Counted from the stretch's first letter, positions 6,967 through 15,794 are shown. The stretch: DNA of 33,167 nt from Paenibacillus planticolens (GCF_013141725.1 NZ_WHNZ01000044.1:1-33167), one strand, 5' to 3'. Numbers and translations: made by a program. Notes: a model not told the origin generated them from the sequence alone.

Positions 6967-8415
6967 TCATTTGCTGTTCAGGCACTCCAGAATTAATTTG
7001 TTGACTAGTCCTGGATTTGCTTTGCCTTTGGTTTCTTTCATCACTTGTCCGACCAAGAAGCCAACGGCTTTCTCTTTACCGGCTTTGAAATCGGCAACCG
7101 ATTGCGGACTGTTGTCAACAACCTGCTGGACAACAGCTTTAATAGCGCCCTCGTCACTGATCTGAACGAGCCCTTGCTCTTCCACGATCTTCTGCGGCTC
7201 TTTACCGGATTCGATCATTTCTTTGAATACGGTTTTGGCGATTTTGTTGGAAATCGTGCCTTTTTCGATCAGGCCGATCATTTCGCCTAAGCCCTTGCCT
7301 GTCACTTTGACATCGGCAAGTTCAAGATTGTTTGCATTCAAATAACCGAGTAGATCGCCCATGATCCAGTTCGAGACCGCTTTGGCATCCTGCGTAAAGT
7401 TAAGGCTCTCTTCGAAGAAGTTAGCCAATTTCATAGAAGAAGTAATGACGTCGGCATCATAGCTCGGCAAGCCGTACTGGCTGCTGTATCTTGCTTTGCG
7501 CGCATCAGGCAGCTCAGGGATCGTGGCTTTGACGCTTGCTTTCCATGCATCGTCGATATAGAGGCTGACGAGATCCGGATCCGGGAAGTAGCGGTAATCA
7601 TGCGCATCCTCTTTGCCGCGCATCGAGAGCGTCTTGCCCTGCCCGTCATCCCAGCGGCGCGTTTCCTGCTCGACTTCGCCGCCGCTGCGGAGAATGTCCG
7701 CTTGACGGTATTCCTCGTACTCCAGTCCTTTCAGGACGCCGCGGAACGAGTTCATGTTCTTGAGCTCGGCTCTCGTTCCGAACTTCTCCTGTCCGAAAGG
7801 ACGCAAGGAGATGTTCGCGTCGCAGCGCATCGAGCCTTCCTCCATTTTCACATCGGACACGTCGCAATAGATCATGATCGCTCTAAGCTTTTCCAAATAG
7901 GCTCTGGCTTCCTCAGGCGAACGCAGATCAGGCTCAGACACGATCTCGATGAGCGGCGTACCCGCCCGGTTCAAGTCAACGAGCGAGGCGTATCCGCCAT
8001 CCACGTGAGTCAGCTTGCCCGCATCTTCCTCCAAGTGAACGCGAGTCACGCCAATGCGCTTGGTTTCGCCGTTCACTTCAATATCAACCCATCCGTTCAA
8101 ACCAATCGGCTGATCGTATTGGGAAGTTTGGTACGCGTCCGGGGAATCCGGATAAAAATAGTTTTTGCGGTCAAATTTGCTATGCGTAGAAACGGTGCAA
8201 TTCAACGCCATAGCCGCTTTCATGGCATATTCTACCGCTTGGCGGTTCAGCACGGGCAGTACGCCCGGGTGACCTAAACAAACGGGACATGTATTCGTAT
8301 TCGGAGGTGCACCGAATGAAGTTGCACAACCGCAAAATATTTTGGATGCGGTATGAAGCTCAACGTGAACTTCAAGACCGACGACCGTTTCATATTGGGT
8401 ATCTGTTGCCGACAA
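6967..8415 (-). CDS. gatB: Aspartyl/glutamyl-tRNA(Asn/Gln) amidotransferase subunit B
   Basis: A full-length GatB of 482 residues, the tRNA-binding kinase subunit of GatCAB. It phosphorylates the misacylated Glu or Asp on tRNA-Gln/tRNA-Asn for amidation. Visible marks are ETVVGLEVHVELHT at the N-terminus, the cysteines FCGC and CPVC of the zinc site, the family signature LNRAGTPLIEIVSEPDLRS, and a C-terminal YqeY/tail domain (VNKLILECLNSK). The start is TTG at 8415 with AAGGAGG at 8-nt spacing; no in-frame ATG lies upstream. It is the last gene of gatC-gatA-gatB, 36 bp after gatA. Confidence 0.97.
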   Translation of the reverse strand: MSATDTQYETVVGLEVHVELHTASKIFCGCATSFGAPPNTNTCPVCLGHPGVLPVLNRQAVEYAMKAAMALNCTVSTHSKFDRKNYFYPDSPDAYQTSQYDQPIGLNGWVDIEVNGETKRIGVTRVHLEEDAGKLTHVDGGYASLVDLNRAGTPLIEIVSEPDLRSPEEARAYLEKLRAIMIYCDVSDVKMEEGSMRCDANISLRPFGQEKFGTRAELKNMNSFRGVLKGLEYEEYRQADILRSGGEVEQETRRWDDGQGKTLSMRGKEDAHDYRYFPDPDLVSLYIDDAWKASVKATIPELPDARKARYSSQYGLPSYDADVITSSMKLANFFEESLNFTQDAKAVSNWIMGDLLGYLNANNLELADVKVTGKGLGEMIGLIEKGTISNKIAKTVFKEMIESGKEPQKIVEEQGLVQISDEGAIKAVVQQVVDNSPQSVADFKAGKEKAVGFLVGQVMKETKGKANPGLVNKLILECLNSK

Positions 8416-8451
8416 AATAAATGCCTCCTTCGTTACTCATGAACTATGAAC

Positions 8452-9909
8452 TTACAATTGCGGGCGCTGCTTATGGTGATCAGTATGCTGCTCGAAAGCG
8501 TGGGCTACACGCAGTAGAGTAGCTTCATCCAGCGCTTTGCCGATGACCTGCAGGCCAACCGGAAGTTCGTTCACGAATCCGCAAGGTACGCTAATCGCAG
8601 GAATCCCCGCCAAGCTGACCGGAATGGTCATGATGTCGTTCAAATACATTGTGAGCGGATCGTTGCTTTGCTCGCCGATTTTGAAAGCCGGCGTAGGCGC
8701 CGTCGGCCCGATGATGATATCGTATTTCTCAAACACTTGATCAAAATCCTGCTTGATCAATGTGCGGACTTGTTGAGCTTTCAAATAGTAAGCGTCATAG
8801 TAGCCTGAGCTTAGCGCATACGTGCCAAGCATAATCCGGCGCTTGACCTCAGGGCCAAAGCCTTCGCTGCGGGACAAGTGATACAAGTCTAGCAGGTTGT
8901 TGGCATTATCCGAACGAACGCCGTAGCGAATACCGTCAAAACGAGCGAGGTTCGACGACGCTTCAGAGGACGCAAGCAAGTAATACGTCGCAACGGCATA
9001 CTCGGAGTGCGGCAGGGACACTTCTTCCCACACAGCGCCTAAGCCTTCAAGCACTTTGAGCGCTTCCAGCACTTTCTCTTTAACTGCAGGGTCGATCCCA
9101 TTGCCCATGTATTCTTTCGGTACGCCGATGCGCAATCCTTTGACATCTCCGGTCAATGCGCTGAGGTAATCAGGGATGTCCACTTTCGCAGAAGTGGAAT
9201 CTTTCGCATCATAGCCGGCAATAGCTTGCAGCAGATAGGCGGAGTCTTCTACGTTCTTCGTCAATGGCCCGATTTGATCGAGCGAGGACGCGAACGCGAC
9301 GAGGCCATAGCGGGACACAAGGCCGTACGTCGGCTTCAGCCCGACGATGCCGCAGTAAGCCGCCGGCTGGCGGATCGAGCCGCCGGTGTCGGAGCCCAGC
9401 GAGAAGTACACCTCGCCTGCCGCAACGGCTGCAGCAGAACCCCCGCTGGAGCCGCCGGGCACATAATCCGTGTTCCACGGATTATGGGTCGGATGATAGG
9501 CGGAGTTCTCGTTCGAGCCGCCCATCGCAAACTCATCCATATTCAGCTTGCCGATGGTCACGGTTTGAGCATTCTTCAGCTTACTGACAACGGTAGCGTC
9601 ATAGATCGGATTGTAATTCGATAAAAACTTGCTGGCACAAGTCGTTCTTAGTCCTTCGGTGACCATATTGTCTTTGATCCCAATGGGAAGACCGAATAAG
9701 TCGCCACGCGCATTGCCGCTCGCGAGCTGCTCGTCCAATTTGGCCGCAGCTTGTCTCGCATTCTCTTCATCTAAGGTAAGGAAAGCGCGAACCTTGCTTT
9801 CCACTTGCCCAATTCTTGTATAGGATTGATCCACGAGATCGGCAACGGTAATCTCTTTGCCTTGAAGCTTCGCGTGAATTTGTTGTAGGTTTAGATCAAA
9901 CAAAGACAA
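8452..9909 (-). CDS. gatA: Aspartyl/glutamyl-tRNA(Asn/Gln) amidotransferase subunit A
   Basis: A 485-residue amidase-signature enzyme that releases ammonia from glutamine for the GatB-catalysed transamidation. The Ser-cisSer-Lys triad is visible: the lysine in LPIGIKDNM, the cis-serine in PGGSSGGSAAAVAAG and the nucleophile in GSDTGGSIRQPAAYCG. Length and C-terminus (GLQVIGKALDEATLL) are normal for GatA. The start is TTG at 9909 with AAAGGGAG upstream. The gene lies between gatC (28 bp) and gatB (36 bp) in the usual bacillar order. Organisms with this operon normally lack a glutaminyl-tRNA synthetase. Confidence 0.97.
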   Translation of the reverse strand: MSLFDLNLQQIHAKLQGKEITVADLVDQSYTRIGQVESKVRAFLTLDEENARQAAAKLDEQLASGNARGDLFGLPIGIKDNMVTEGLRTTCASKFLSNYNPIYDATVVSKLKNAQTVTIGKLNMDEFAMGGSNENSAYHPTHNPWNTDYVPGGSSGGSAAAVAAGEVYFSLGSDTGGSIRQPAAYCGIVGLKPTYGLVSRYGLVAFASSLDQIGPLTKNVEDSAYLLQAIAGYDAKDSTSAKVDIPDYLSALTGDVKGLRIGVPKEYMGNGIDPAVKEKVLEALKVLEGLGAVWEEVSLPHSEYAVATYYLLASSEASSNLARFDGIRYGVRSDNANNLLDLYHLSRSEGFGPEVKRRIMLGTYALSSGYYDAYYLKAQQVRTLIKQDFDQVFEKYDIIIGPTAPTPAFKIGEQSNDPLTMYLNDIMTIPVSLAGIPAISVPCGFVNELPVGLQVIGKALDEATLLRVAHAFEQHTDHHKQRPQL

Positions 9910-9937
9910 CGACAGGCACTCCCTTTCATATGGTTCT

Positions 9938-10225
9938 CTATTCTAAAACAGCCGGAACTTTGAATTGCCCGTCTTCTTGATCGGGTGCGTTCGCCATGAC
10001 TTTCTCAATCGGCAGCGACGGCGTAACGACGTCTTCCCGCATCACGTTGACTAACGGCATGGCGTGGCTCGTTGGAGCAACTCCTTCCGTATTCAAACCG
10101 TTCAACTGCTCGGCATATTTTAAAATGCCGTTAAGCTGTTCGGTAAACAGTTCTTTCTCATTTTCGCTAAGATCGAGTCTAGCCAACTTTGCGACATGAT
10201 CGACATCTCTTCTGGTAATGCTCAA
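9938..10225 (-). CDS. gatC: Aspartyl/glutamyl-tRNA(Asn/Gln) amidotransferase subunit C
   Basis: A 95-residue GatC, the small belt-like subunit that wraps and stabilises GatA-GatB. The N-terminal helix pair (DVDHVAKLARLDLSENE, then FTEQLNGILKYAEQLNGLNT) and the conserved extended part (AMPLVNVMREDVVTPSLP) are all present. The start is TTG at 10225, with AAAGGGGTG 8 nt upstream. It is the first gene of the operon, behind a near-consensus promoter at 10267-10295. Confidence 0.95.
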   Translation of the reverse strand: MSITRRDVDHVAKLARLDLSENEKELFTEQLNGILKYAEQLNGLNTEGVAPTSHAMPLVNVMREDVVTPSLPIEKVMANAPDQEDGQFKVPAVLE

Positions 10226-10266
10226 GTTTTCTACACCCCTTTGATCAGCATTTAGTCATTCTTTTC

Positions 10267-10295
10267 ATTATATCCCAGATAATTTGTGAACTCAA
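10267..10295 (-). promoter_or_regulatory. gatCAB promoter
   Basis: On the minus strand, TTGAGT (10290-10295) and a perfect TATAAT (10267-10272) are separated by 17 nt, about 42 nt before the gatC start codon. Confidence 0.8.
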
Positions 10296-10300
10296 TCCAG

Positions 10301-10368
10301 AAATAACCACAGCTCCCTTGCGGCAAAGGTTCCGGGGAACCGCTGCGAATAAGGAACTGTGGTTATTT
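10301..10368 (-). terminator. Long hairpin terminator after the tolC-like gene
   Basis: A 12-bp perfect outer stem (AAATAACCACAG with CTGTGGTTATTT) extends inward with few mismatches to an inner GGTTCC-gg-GGAACC hairpin. It lies 12 nt beyond the tolC-like stop codon and directly upstream of the gatC promoter. The T-tract on the minus strand is short (TTATTT), so it may also act as an RNA-stabilising structure. Confidence 0.65.
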
Positions 10369-10379
10369 GGGTGAACTAT

Positions 10380-11669
10380 TTATTGGATGAATCCTGTATC
10401 CATAGCCTTCGCTTTTTCATTCAGCACATAGTATTTTAGCTTGGCTGCGGCCAGCGTCGTTTCGTTCTGATCCACTTTTAGCTGAAACTTGTTCAGATCA
10501 TGCTTGGAGATGACGCCTACGTCGTACCGAAATTTCATTTTTTGCAAATCCGCTTGAACGTCAGTCAGATTCCGCTGCTCCGTAAGGACTGCGGCATACG
10601 CATTTTTGGCATCGTTATACGTAGATTGGATTTTTTTCGTCAGTTCGAGTTTCGTTTGCTCGTTTTTCTGGCCGGTGATCGCCAAATTAACGCCCAAATA
10701 CGTCTCACCGTAAGTGTTCTGGGTTACTGTATGCCCCGTTTCCCATACCGCTTCGTCCATGTTATTGCCGGAAGCTTTCATTTGATAGGAAGATTTCAAT
10801 AAGGTCATCGTGTCCGTTTCTGCGACGGGCTGGACCGAAATAGCGTCAATATCTTTGAGCACTAAGTTAGGATCATAAGAAATTCCGATGTCCGTCGAAA
10901 GCTGCACAAGTCCTAAACGATAATTGTTCAGCAAAATAACGGTATCGTCCTTCTGCTTGTTAATGGCCTTTTGCGCCGTCAGCACATCCTCGGAGGAGGC
11001 CAAGCCTTGCTGCGAGAGCAGCGTTGCGCGCAGCAGTTCCTTCTCCATCACGCTTTCGTACTCGTTCATGAAAGCAAGCTGCTTTTGCTGGCCCAGCAGT
11101 TGCACGTATTGCGCGATCGTTTGCAGACGAATGCCGGCTTTCGCTTCATCGGTTTGCAGCAGCGAATTTCGCTGATCGGTCCCGAGCTGATGCGCTGCCG
11201 TTCTCATTTGCGCCCGTTGGGAGGAAATGATCGCGTTCATACCGCCGGCAAGAGCGCCCATCCCCTGCATCATCTGGTTCATGGCATTATTTTGCATCAC
11301 GGTCCAAGCAATATCGGTTGGATCTGTAAGATTAGGCAGCAGCGGATTTCCCGTATTGGTGACCTCCGCTGGTGTGCTTGGCAGGTGACCTGATGTAAAA
11401 GACGCCGAGCCCATGGCATCCATTTGCTCCTCGAGGTCCCCCTTTTTGCTGCCTTGGGCGGCATATTTGAGCGTGAGCATCGCCAGGTTATGCGAATCTT
11501 TCAGCGCTTTATCCAGCACGTAGTCCAAATCAACGGAGGAAACGGTCTCCAGGATATCCACGTTCACGTAAACATTTTGATCGGGATCCTGAACCGTATC
11601 GGCATAAGCGAGAGCGGAGCTGGAAAGGAGTAACATAGCTGTCGAGAAACTTATGAGCGTTTTTTTCAA
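10380..11669 (-). CDS. Secreted TolC-family-like coiled-coil protein of an export operon
   Basis: A 429-residue protein with a clear signal peptide (MKKTLISFSTAMLLLSSSAL, likely cleaved after AYA). It is followed by long amphipathic helical stretches with internal similarity typical of the TolC/outer-membrane efflux fold. Examples are ATLLSQQGLASSEDVLTAQK and the equivalent MKFRYDVGVISKHDLNKFQL; this 'GLxSxxDLxxAQ' helix turn occurs twice in TolC proteins. A glycine/methionine-rich insert lies at about 120-150. The start is TTG with GGAAGG upstream. It is the last gene of tetR-hlyD-permease-tolC, 24 bp after the permease. A Gram-positive cell has no outer membrane, so the protein presumably acts as a wall-spanning or periplasm-like conduit or adaptor; that is inference. 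Confidence 0.75.
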   Translation of the reverse strand: MKKTLISFSTAMLLLSSSALAYADTVQDPDQNVYVNVDILETVSSVDLDYVLDKALKDSHNLAMLTLKYAAQGSKKGDLEEQMDAMGSASFTSGHLPSTPAEVTNTGNPLLPNLTDPTDIAWTVMQNNAMNQMMQGMGALAGGMNAIISSQRAQMRTAAHQLGTDQRNSLLQTDEAKAGIRLQTIAQYVQLLGQQKQLAFMNEYESVMEKELLRATLLSQQGLASSEDVLTAQKAINKQKDDTVILLNNYRLGLVQLSTDIGISYDPNLVLKDIDAISVQPVAETDTMTLLKSSYQMKASGNNMDEAVWETGHTVTQNTYGETYLGVNLAITGQKNEQTKLELTKKIQSTYNDAKNAYAAVLTEQRNLTDVQADLQKMKFRYDVGVISKHDLNKFQLKVDQNETTLAAAKLKYYVLNEKAKAMDTGFIQ

Positions 11670-11693
11670 AAAAATCGCTTCCTTCCTTAATGG

Positions 11694-12914
11694 TTATACG
11701 GTGAGATTGGAGCCGGACGACAGTGCAGGCTGAGCAGCGGATGCTTTCTTTTTGGAAAAGACAACAAAACGCGTTAACAGCATCGCAATGAAATACGTCA
11801 GAGCCCCAGTTAAAATGAGTGCGACACAATCATGCCAAATGACCGAGAAGTCATTCCCCTTCACGAACACGTTGCGCACCCCGTCCAAGAAATACGTGAG
11901 GGGCAGCATGTGGCCGAACACCTGCAGAGCTTTAGGCATCGCCTCGAACGGCCATGTAAAGCCCGAAAGCATGAAGGACGGCACAGCGATAAGCATGGCG
12001 GTTTGCGTAGCCCCGAGCTGATTGCCCGAGAACAAGCTGATGAGATATCCGATCCCGCTGACCGCAAAGGTAAAGCTAAGAATAATCGCCAAGCCAACAA
12101 GCAAGCTGCCGCTCATCGGCGCGCCGAAAGCATATAAAGCAATGACAAAGGTGACGGACGTGTTGAAAAGATTTATTAAGAAATAGGGGGCTGTCTTCGC
12201 GTATGCGATGCGCCATGGGTTTCTTTTCCAAGCCTCAAAACGCTGCCACGTACCCGCATCTTTCTCCCTCGTAATCGTTAAAGCAATACCAAGAAATAAC
12301 ACTTGCTGCAAAATAGCGCCAACAAGACCGTACAGCATAAAGTCACTGTAGTTAAATGTAGAGTTATACATAATGCGATACCGGTACGGAATCGGCGAAA
12401 GAGTGTTCATGACCTGCTCATTCTGGAGTCCTTGCTGCATCTGCAGCTTTTTCTGCGAGAATCCCATGCTGAATGTCGTAATCACTTCGTTAGCGCCTTT
12501 GGTCGCCGAGTTCGATATCATCATATTGCTGCCGTCAATCAGCGTAAGGAGCGGCAGCGTCTCGCCATGCTTCAGCTTCGCTTCAAAATTCGAAGGAATA
12601 ATGAGACCAACCTTCGCTTCCCCTGTCTCCAGAGCCCGCTTCACTTCTTCTTCCGAGTGATACTCCTTCTTAATCTCGAACGTCTCGCTCTGCTCGAAAG
12701 CTTGAATGATCTGACGGCTGAGCGGACTCTGGTCTTCATCGATAACCACTGTCGCCATCTCCGTCACTTTGTGGTGGACGTAAATAGAACCGAAGAGCAC
12801 GGTATACATGATCGGAACGAAGAACAAGATCAGAAAAAGACGCCGGTCCTTCAGAATGTGCATCCATTCTTCCGCTATCAGCTTGCCAATCCGAAGATCC
12901 ATCTCTTTCATCAT
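11694..12914 (-). CDS. ABC-2 type exporter permease
   Basis: A 406-residue membrane protein of the ABC-2/YhhJ-YbhR type. One N-terminal membrane helix (about 26-47) precedes a large external domain (about 50-190, with VVIDEDQSPLSRQIIQAFEQ). A five-helix C-terminal core follows (about 195-390), including GIALTITREKDAGTWQR and the conserved PSFMLSGFTWPFEAMP loop. It would move an unknown substrate across the membrane. The start codon ATGATG overlaps the hlyD stop; an alternative start is the ATG four codons on. No ATP-binding cassette gene is present in the operon or in the window, which is unusual for this family. Confidence 0.87.
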   Translation of the reverse strand: MMKEMDLRIGKLIAEEWMHILKDRRLFLILFFVPIMYTVLFGSIYVHHKVTEMATVVIDEDQSPLSRQIIQAFEQSETFEIKKEYHSEEEVKRALETGEAKVGLIIPSNFEAKLKHGETLPLLTLIDGSNMMISNSATKGANEVITTFSMGFSQKKLQMQQGLQNEQVMNTLSPIPYRYRIMYNSTFNYSDFMLYGLVGAILQQVLFLGIALTITREKDAGTWQRFEAWKRNPWRIAYAKTAPYFLINLFNTSVTFVIALYAFGAPMSGSLLVGLAIILSFTFAVSGIGYLISLFSGNQLGATQTAMLIAVPSFMLSGFTWPFEAMPKALQVFGHMLPLTYFLDGVRNVFVKGNDFSVIWHDCVALILTGALTYFIAMLLTRFVVFSKKKASAAQPALSSGSNLTV

Positions 12915-14185
12915 CCTTCCGTTTTACCGTTCCATTGCAGGGTCATGCCGGTCGTGGCTGTGTCTGGCAATGTGCCTAGTTCGATTTTGATTCCAAAGGA
13001 ACGGATATCCGTTTCACCTGAGGTTTGGGTTGCTTTCTTAATGGCAAAATCCGGCGCTGCCGCCACAGACGTTACGGTACCTTCGACTTTCTCGCCTGTT
13101 GACACCATCGTCATGCTGATTTTGTTCCCTGCTTTCAGTCCGGCAATCGACGTTTCCGGCAAGTAAAACTTAGCCCAGCGCTTCTCTGACGATTCCATAG
13201 AAAAGACAGGGAACCCTGAGCCTACAAGCTCGCCGACTTGTGCGGATTGGTACAATACGACACCGTCCGCCGGTGCCAGCAGCTCGGTATAGCTCAAATA
13301 AGTCTCTGCTTCCAGCTGTGCGGCTTGCGCTTGTTGTTCGCCGGACTGCGCGGATTTGACCGCGCCTTGGGCTTGCTGCACAGCTGCGTTCGCTGCCGCA
13401 ACATCGCCTTGTCTTACCTGCACCGTCCCGCGGTTAGCTTCGGCCAGCTTCAAAGACGCTTGTGCTTGCTCAAGCAGCGCTTCCGCTCCGCGAATCTCCT
13501 CCTCGCGCGGCCCCTGGTTCGCCATGTTCAACTGCTGCTGCGCCAGATCGCGCTTGGTCTTCGCCTCTTCGTAGCTGACCTTCACTTTGTCTACGTCCGC
13601 TTGTGAGACTAGGCCTTGCGCCAGCATCGCGTTCATCCGGTTCAAATTCTGCTCGGCGATCGCATACACTTCGGAAGCTGCCTGAAATTGAATCTCGGCC
13701 TGCTTCTTCTCTTCCGGGCGTGCGCCGTTCTTCAGCGCATCCACCTTCGCTTGCGCGGCGTTGACCGCAGCTTGGGCCTGTGCGACCTGCTGCTCGGCGG
13801 TATCCGCCGTCACGTTCACGCCCGCAATGCCCTGCTGCTTCTTCGCTTCCGCTGTAGCCGTCGCGCCTTGCGCTTCCGCGATTTTGCCTTGAGCTAGCGC
13901 GACAGCGGCTTTGGCCTGCGCAACCTTTGCTTCAATCTCGGCGCTTTGCAGACGGGCAAGCACCTGCCCTTTTTTCACCTTATCCCCTTCTTTCACAAGG
14001 ATTTCGGTGACTCTGCCGCCTACCTTAAAGCTGGCGCTCACTTCGTTCGTTTCAATATAAGCCGTAGGATGTACTTGATTCACGGCATCGGTTTGACTTG
14101 TAGCTGACTTGGTCGTAAGCAAAAAGGCACTGGTGCCAATGACGATGGCCATAGCCGAATAAACCATTGGTCGAATAAAATGCAT
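12911..14185 (-). CDS. HlyD-family membrane fusion (adaptor) protein
   Basis: A 424-residue periplasmic-adaptor-type protein. One N-terminal membrane helix (about 8-25) is followed by a biotinyl-lipoyl-like half-domain (SFKVGGRVTEILVKEGDKVKKG). Then comes a very long Ala/Gln-rich coiled coil (about 85-290) with repeated AQAKAAVALAQ-type heptads. The second lipoyl half (LLAPADGVVLYQSAQVGELV) and a beta-barrel domain close the protein. The ATG at 14185 has GGAGGG 8 nt upstream, and a start six codons earlier lacks one. It lies 36 bp after tetR and its stop overlaps the permease start. It should link the permease to the TolC-like protein. Confidence 0.9.
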   Translation of the reverse strand: MHFIRPMVYSAMAIVIGTSAFLLTTKSATSQTDAVNQVHPTAYIETNEVSASFKVGGRVTEILVKEGDKVKKGQVLARLQSAEIEAKVAQAKAAVALAQGKIAEAQGATATAEAKKQQGIAGVNVTADTAEQQVAQAQAAVNAAQAKVDALKNGARPEEKKQAEIQFQAASEVYAIAEQNLNRMNAMLAQGLVSQADVDKVKVSYEEAKTKRDLAQQQLNMANQGPREEEIRGAEALLEQAQASLKLAEANRGTVQVRQGDVAAANAAVQQAQGAVKSAQSGEQQAQAAQLEAETYLSYTELLAPADGVVLYQSAQVGELVGSGFPVFSMESSEKRWAKFYLPETSIAGLKAGNKISMTMVSTGEKVEGTVTSVAAAPDFAIKKATQTSGETDIRSFGIKIELGTLPDTATTGMTLQWNGKTEG

Positions 14186-14221
14186 AAAAAGATCCCTCCA
14201 CAAAATAATAAAATTAAACCT

Positions 14222-14791
14222 TTACTGATTTAAGAAATTGCCGAAGTACACTTGCAGCAGCTTCAAAATCTTCTCGTCGGTCAAAGGCTCATTCTGCTTC
14301 TCCCAATCGAACACTAAAGCCACGTACAGCTTAAATAAAATAAAAGCCGTCATCTTCGGCTCGCAATTTTTCATCGTGCCATTATGTACCGCACGCTCGA
14401 TATGTTCAGCTATGAACTGAACAACTTCCGTCTCAATGCTTGCCATGGCTTCAATCGTCACCGTGCTGCCGAATTGCTGCACCTCGTGAGCTAGTTGAAT
14501 AAGCAGCTCATGCTCTTTGCGAAAAACGAGAACGCCATAGAGCGCGCTGTGAATTTTCTCAAAAGACGTCGCACCCTCCGCGATCGCTTTCTCGGCGACT
14601 GCCTTCATTTCAGCGATTAAAGACTGAATAATTTCATGCAGAAGCTCTTCTTTATTGGCAAAAAACGTATAGATCGTCGCTTTGCCTACACCGGCAATTT
14701 TGGCGATTTGATCCATCGTCGTACCTTTGTAACCGAATAGAGAAAATGACTTTTTCGCTGATTCCATAATTAACTTTTTCTTGGCATCCAT
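14222..14791 (-). CDS. TetR-family transcriptional regulator of the export operon
   Basis: A 189-residue TetR-type repressor with the N-terminal helix-turn-helix TTMDQIAKIAGVGKATIYTF and an all-helical ligand-binding C-terminal domain (about 50-189) without recognisable ligand specificity. The ATG is preceded by GAGGTG. As first gene of tetR-hlyD-permease-tolC it probably controls its own operon. A repeat cluster at 14806-14829, between the predicted transcription start and the gene, is a candidate operator. Confidence 0.9.
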   Translation of the reverse strand: MDAKKKLIMESAKKSFSLFGYKGTTMDQIAKIAGVGKATIYTFFANKEELLHEIIQSLIAEMKAVAEKAIAEGATSFEKIHSALYGVLVFRKEHELLIQLAHEVQQFGSTVTIEAMASIETEVVQFIAEHIERAVHNGTMKNCEPKMTAFILFKLYVALVFDWEKQNEPLTDEKILKLLQVYFGNFLNQ

Positions 14792-14805
14792 TCGCGCACC
14801 TCAGA

Positions 14806-14829
14806 ACTAAAATACTAAAATAGTTTTGT
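14806..14829. promoter_or_regulatory. Candidate operator of the TetR-controlled operon
   Basis: A direct repeat ACTAAAAT-ACTAAAAT (14806-14821) is followed by AGTTTTGT. The second copy and the last 8 bases form an imperfect dyad (6 of 8 positions). It lies just downstream of the predicted transcription start, a position where TetR-type repressors often bind. Confidence 0.4.
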
Positions 14830-14840
14830 GTTCGGATATT

Positions 14841-14869
14841 AATGTACCACCATTTGCCGAATTTATCAA
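14841..14869 (-). promoter_or_regulatory. Promoter of the tetR-hlyD-permease-tolC operon
   Basis: On the minus strand, TTGATA (14864-14869) and TACATT (14841-14846) are separated by 17 nt, about 50 nt upstream of the tetR start codon. Confidence 0.6.
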
Positions 14870-14884
14870 CCGTTCTCTGTAAAA

Positions 14885-14915
14885 AAAGAAAAAACCCGCT
14901 GTTTTAGCGGGTTTC
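14885..14915 (-). terminator. Terminator of the IDEAL-like gene
   Basis: A perfect 9-bp stem, AAACCCGCT with AGCGGGTTT, and a 5-nt loop run into TTTTTTC and a further T-run on the minus strand, about 20 nt past the stop codon. Confidence 0.9.
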
Positions 14916-14933
14916 TACGACATCTATAAGGGA

Positions 14934-15314
14934 TTAAATCCAAGCCTTCAGGCCGATTTGTTTAATGAAATCTTCTCTGGACTGCACTTCTTTGTCCCGT
15001 TCTTTCTCCGGCTCCGGAATTGCGCCGCCGTTCATCACTCTTCGGAACAGCTCTTCGTTCTTCGTGGCAAGCGCGAAATCAATCAACGCTTCTTTCTCGA
15101 TTTGGGCCGCTTCCTGTTGGAGAAGCACTTCTTCAAGCTCTATATCCGAAGCAGGTACGTAATAGTGCTTATTGTCTTTAGGCACGCGAATAACGTAATC
15201 GAAAATATTATCGTTATTCCGTTCGTAAGCAATGATATATCCATATCCGCCGATTGGCAGGTTCTGTTCTAAACAATCTGCAATAAAGATGACTCTCTCA
15301 CCAAGACGAAGCAT
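14934..15314 (-). CDS. Small protein with an IDEAL-like segment
   Basis: A 126-residue soluble protein of unknown function. The N-terminal ~60 residues are beta-rich (LRLGERVIFIADCLEQN, then GGYGYIIAYERN and FDYVIRVP), as in a small SH3-like barrel. Residues ~70-95 (KEALIDFALATKNEELFRRV) resemble the IDEAL domain, a short helical motif (I-D-x-A-L) found in several Bacillus proteins. The ATG has GGGGGAA 6 nt upstream. It stands alone between terminators. The IDEAL assignment is by eye and needs a profile search. Confidence 0.6.
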   Translation of the reverse strand: MLRLGERVIFIADCLEQNLPIGGYGYIIAYERNNDNIFDYVIRVPKDNKHYYVPASDIELEEVLLQQEAAQIEKEALIDFALATKNEELFRRVMNGGAIPEPEKERDKEVQSREDFIKQIGLKAWI

Positions 15315-15479
15315 CTGATTTCCCCCTACCTCTATGAAGCTACTGTTAAGCTATTCCTATTATCCTACTAAAAAAACTAGGTTGTGTCCAATTGAAACAC
15401 ATTGTTCATACTCCATACATATTTCTCTTCTAAAATAAGTCTAAAATGATAAATCATAAGTCTAAGGGAGATGCACGCA

Positions 15480-15764
15480 TTGCTAAAACGATCTCTAAAC
15501 ACCTTGCGTTACGTTGGTTGGGCTGAAGGTATCTCATTTCTGATTTTGCTAGGCATTGCCATGCCGCTCAAATATGCCTTTGATTTGCCTCAAGCCGTCA
15601 TGGTTGTAGGGATTACACACGGGTTTCTATTCGTTCTCTATCTTTTATCCATTGCTTGGGTTACACTTCTGCATCGTTGGTCTATTTGGCGCGTGCTGGG
15701 AGCTTTCCTGGCCGCATTCATTCCTTTTGGTCCTTTTATTCTGGAGCGCCGCATATTGAAATAG
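15480..15764 (+). CDS. DUF3817 family membrane protein
   Basis: A 94-residue membrane protein with three hydrophobic segments: residues ~12-30 (EGISFLILLGIAMPLKY), ~40-62 (VVGITHGFLFVLYLLSIAWV) and ~68-88. The RYVGWAEGISFLIL and GITHGFLFVLY motifs are those of the DUF3817 (YdzA-like) family, whose function is unknown. I chose the TTG at 15480 because AAGGGAG sits 9 nt upstream; the ATG at 15471 directly abuts that site and is too close. It is a single-gene unit ending in a strong terminator. Confidence 0.85.
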   Translation: MLKRSLNTLRYVGWAEGISFLILLGIAMPLKYAFDLPQAVMVVGITHGFLFVLYLLSIAWVTLLHRWSIWRVLGAFLAAFIPFGPFILERRILK

Positions 15765-15794
15765 CCTATTCATGCAGATGCATTCAATCATTCC

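Noticed and set aside
7600..8277. Plus-strand open frame of 225 codons antisense to gatB
   Set aside because: It lies entirely inside gatB, no family features are visible, and its composition is typical of a reverse-strand shadow.
12303..13166. Plus-strand open frame of 287 codons antisense to the permease and hlyD
   Set aside because: It crosses two well supported genes and has no RBS or domain.
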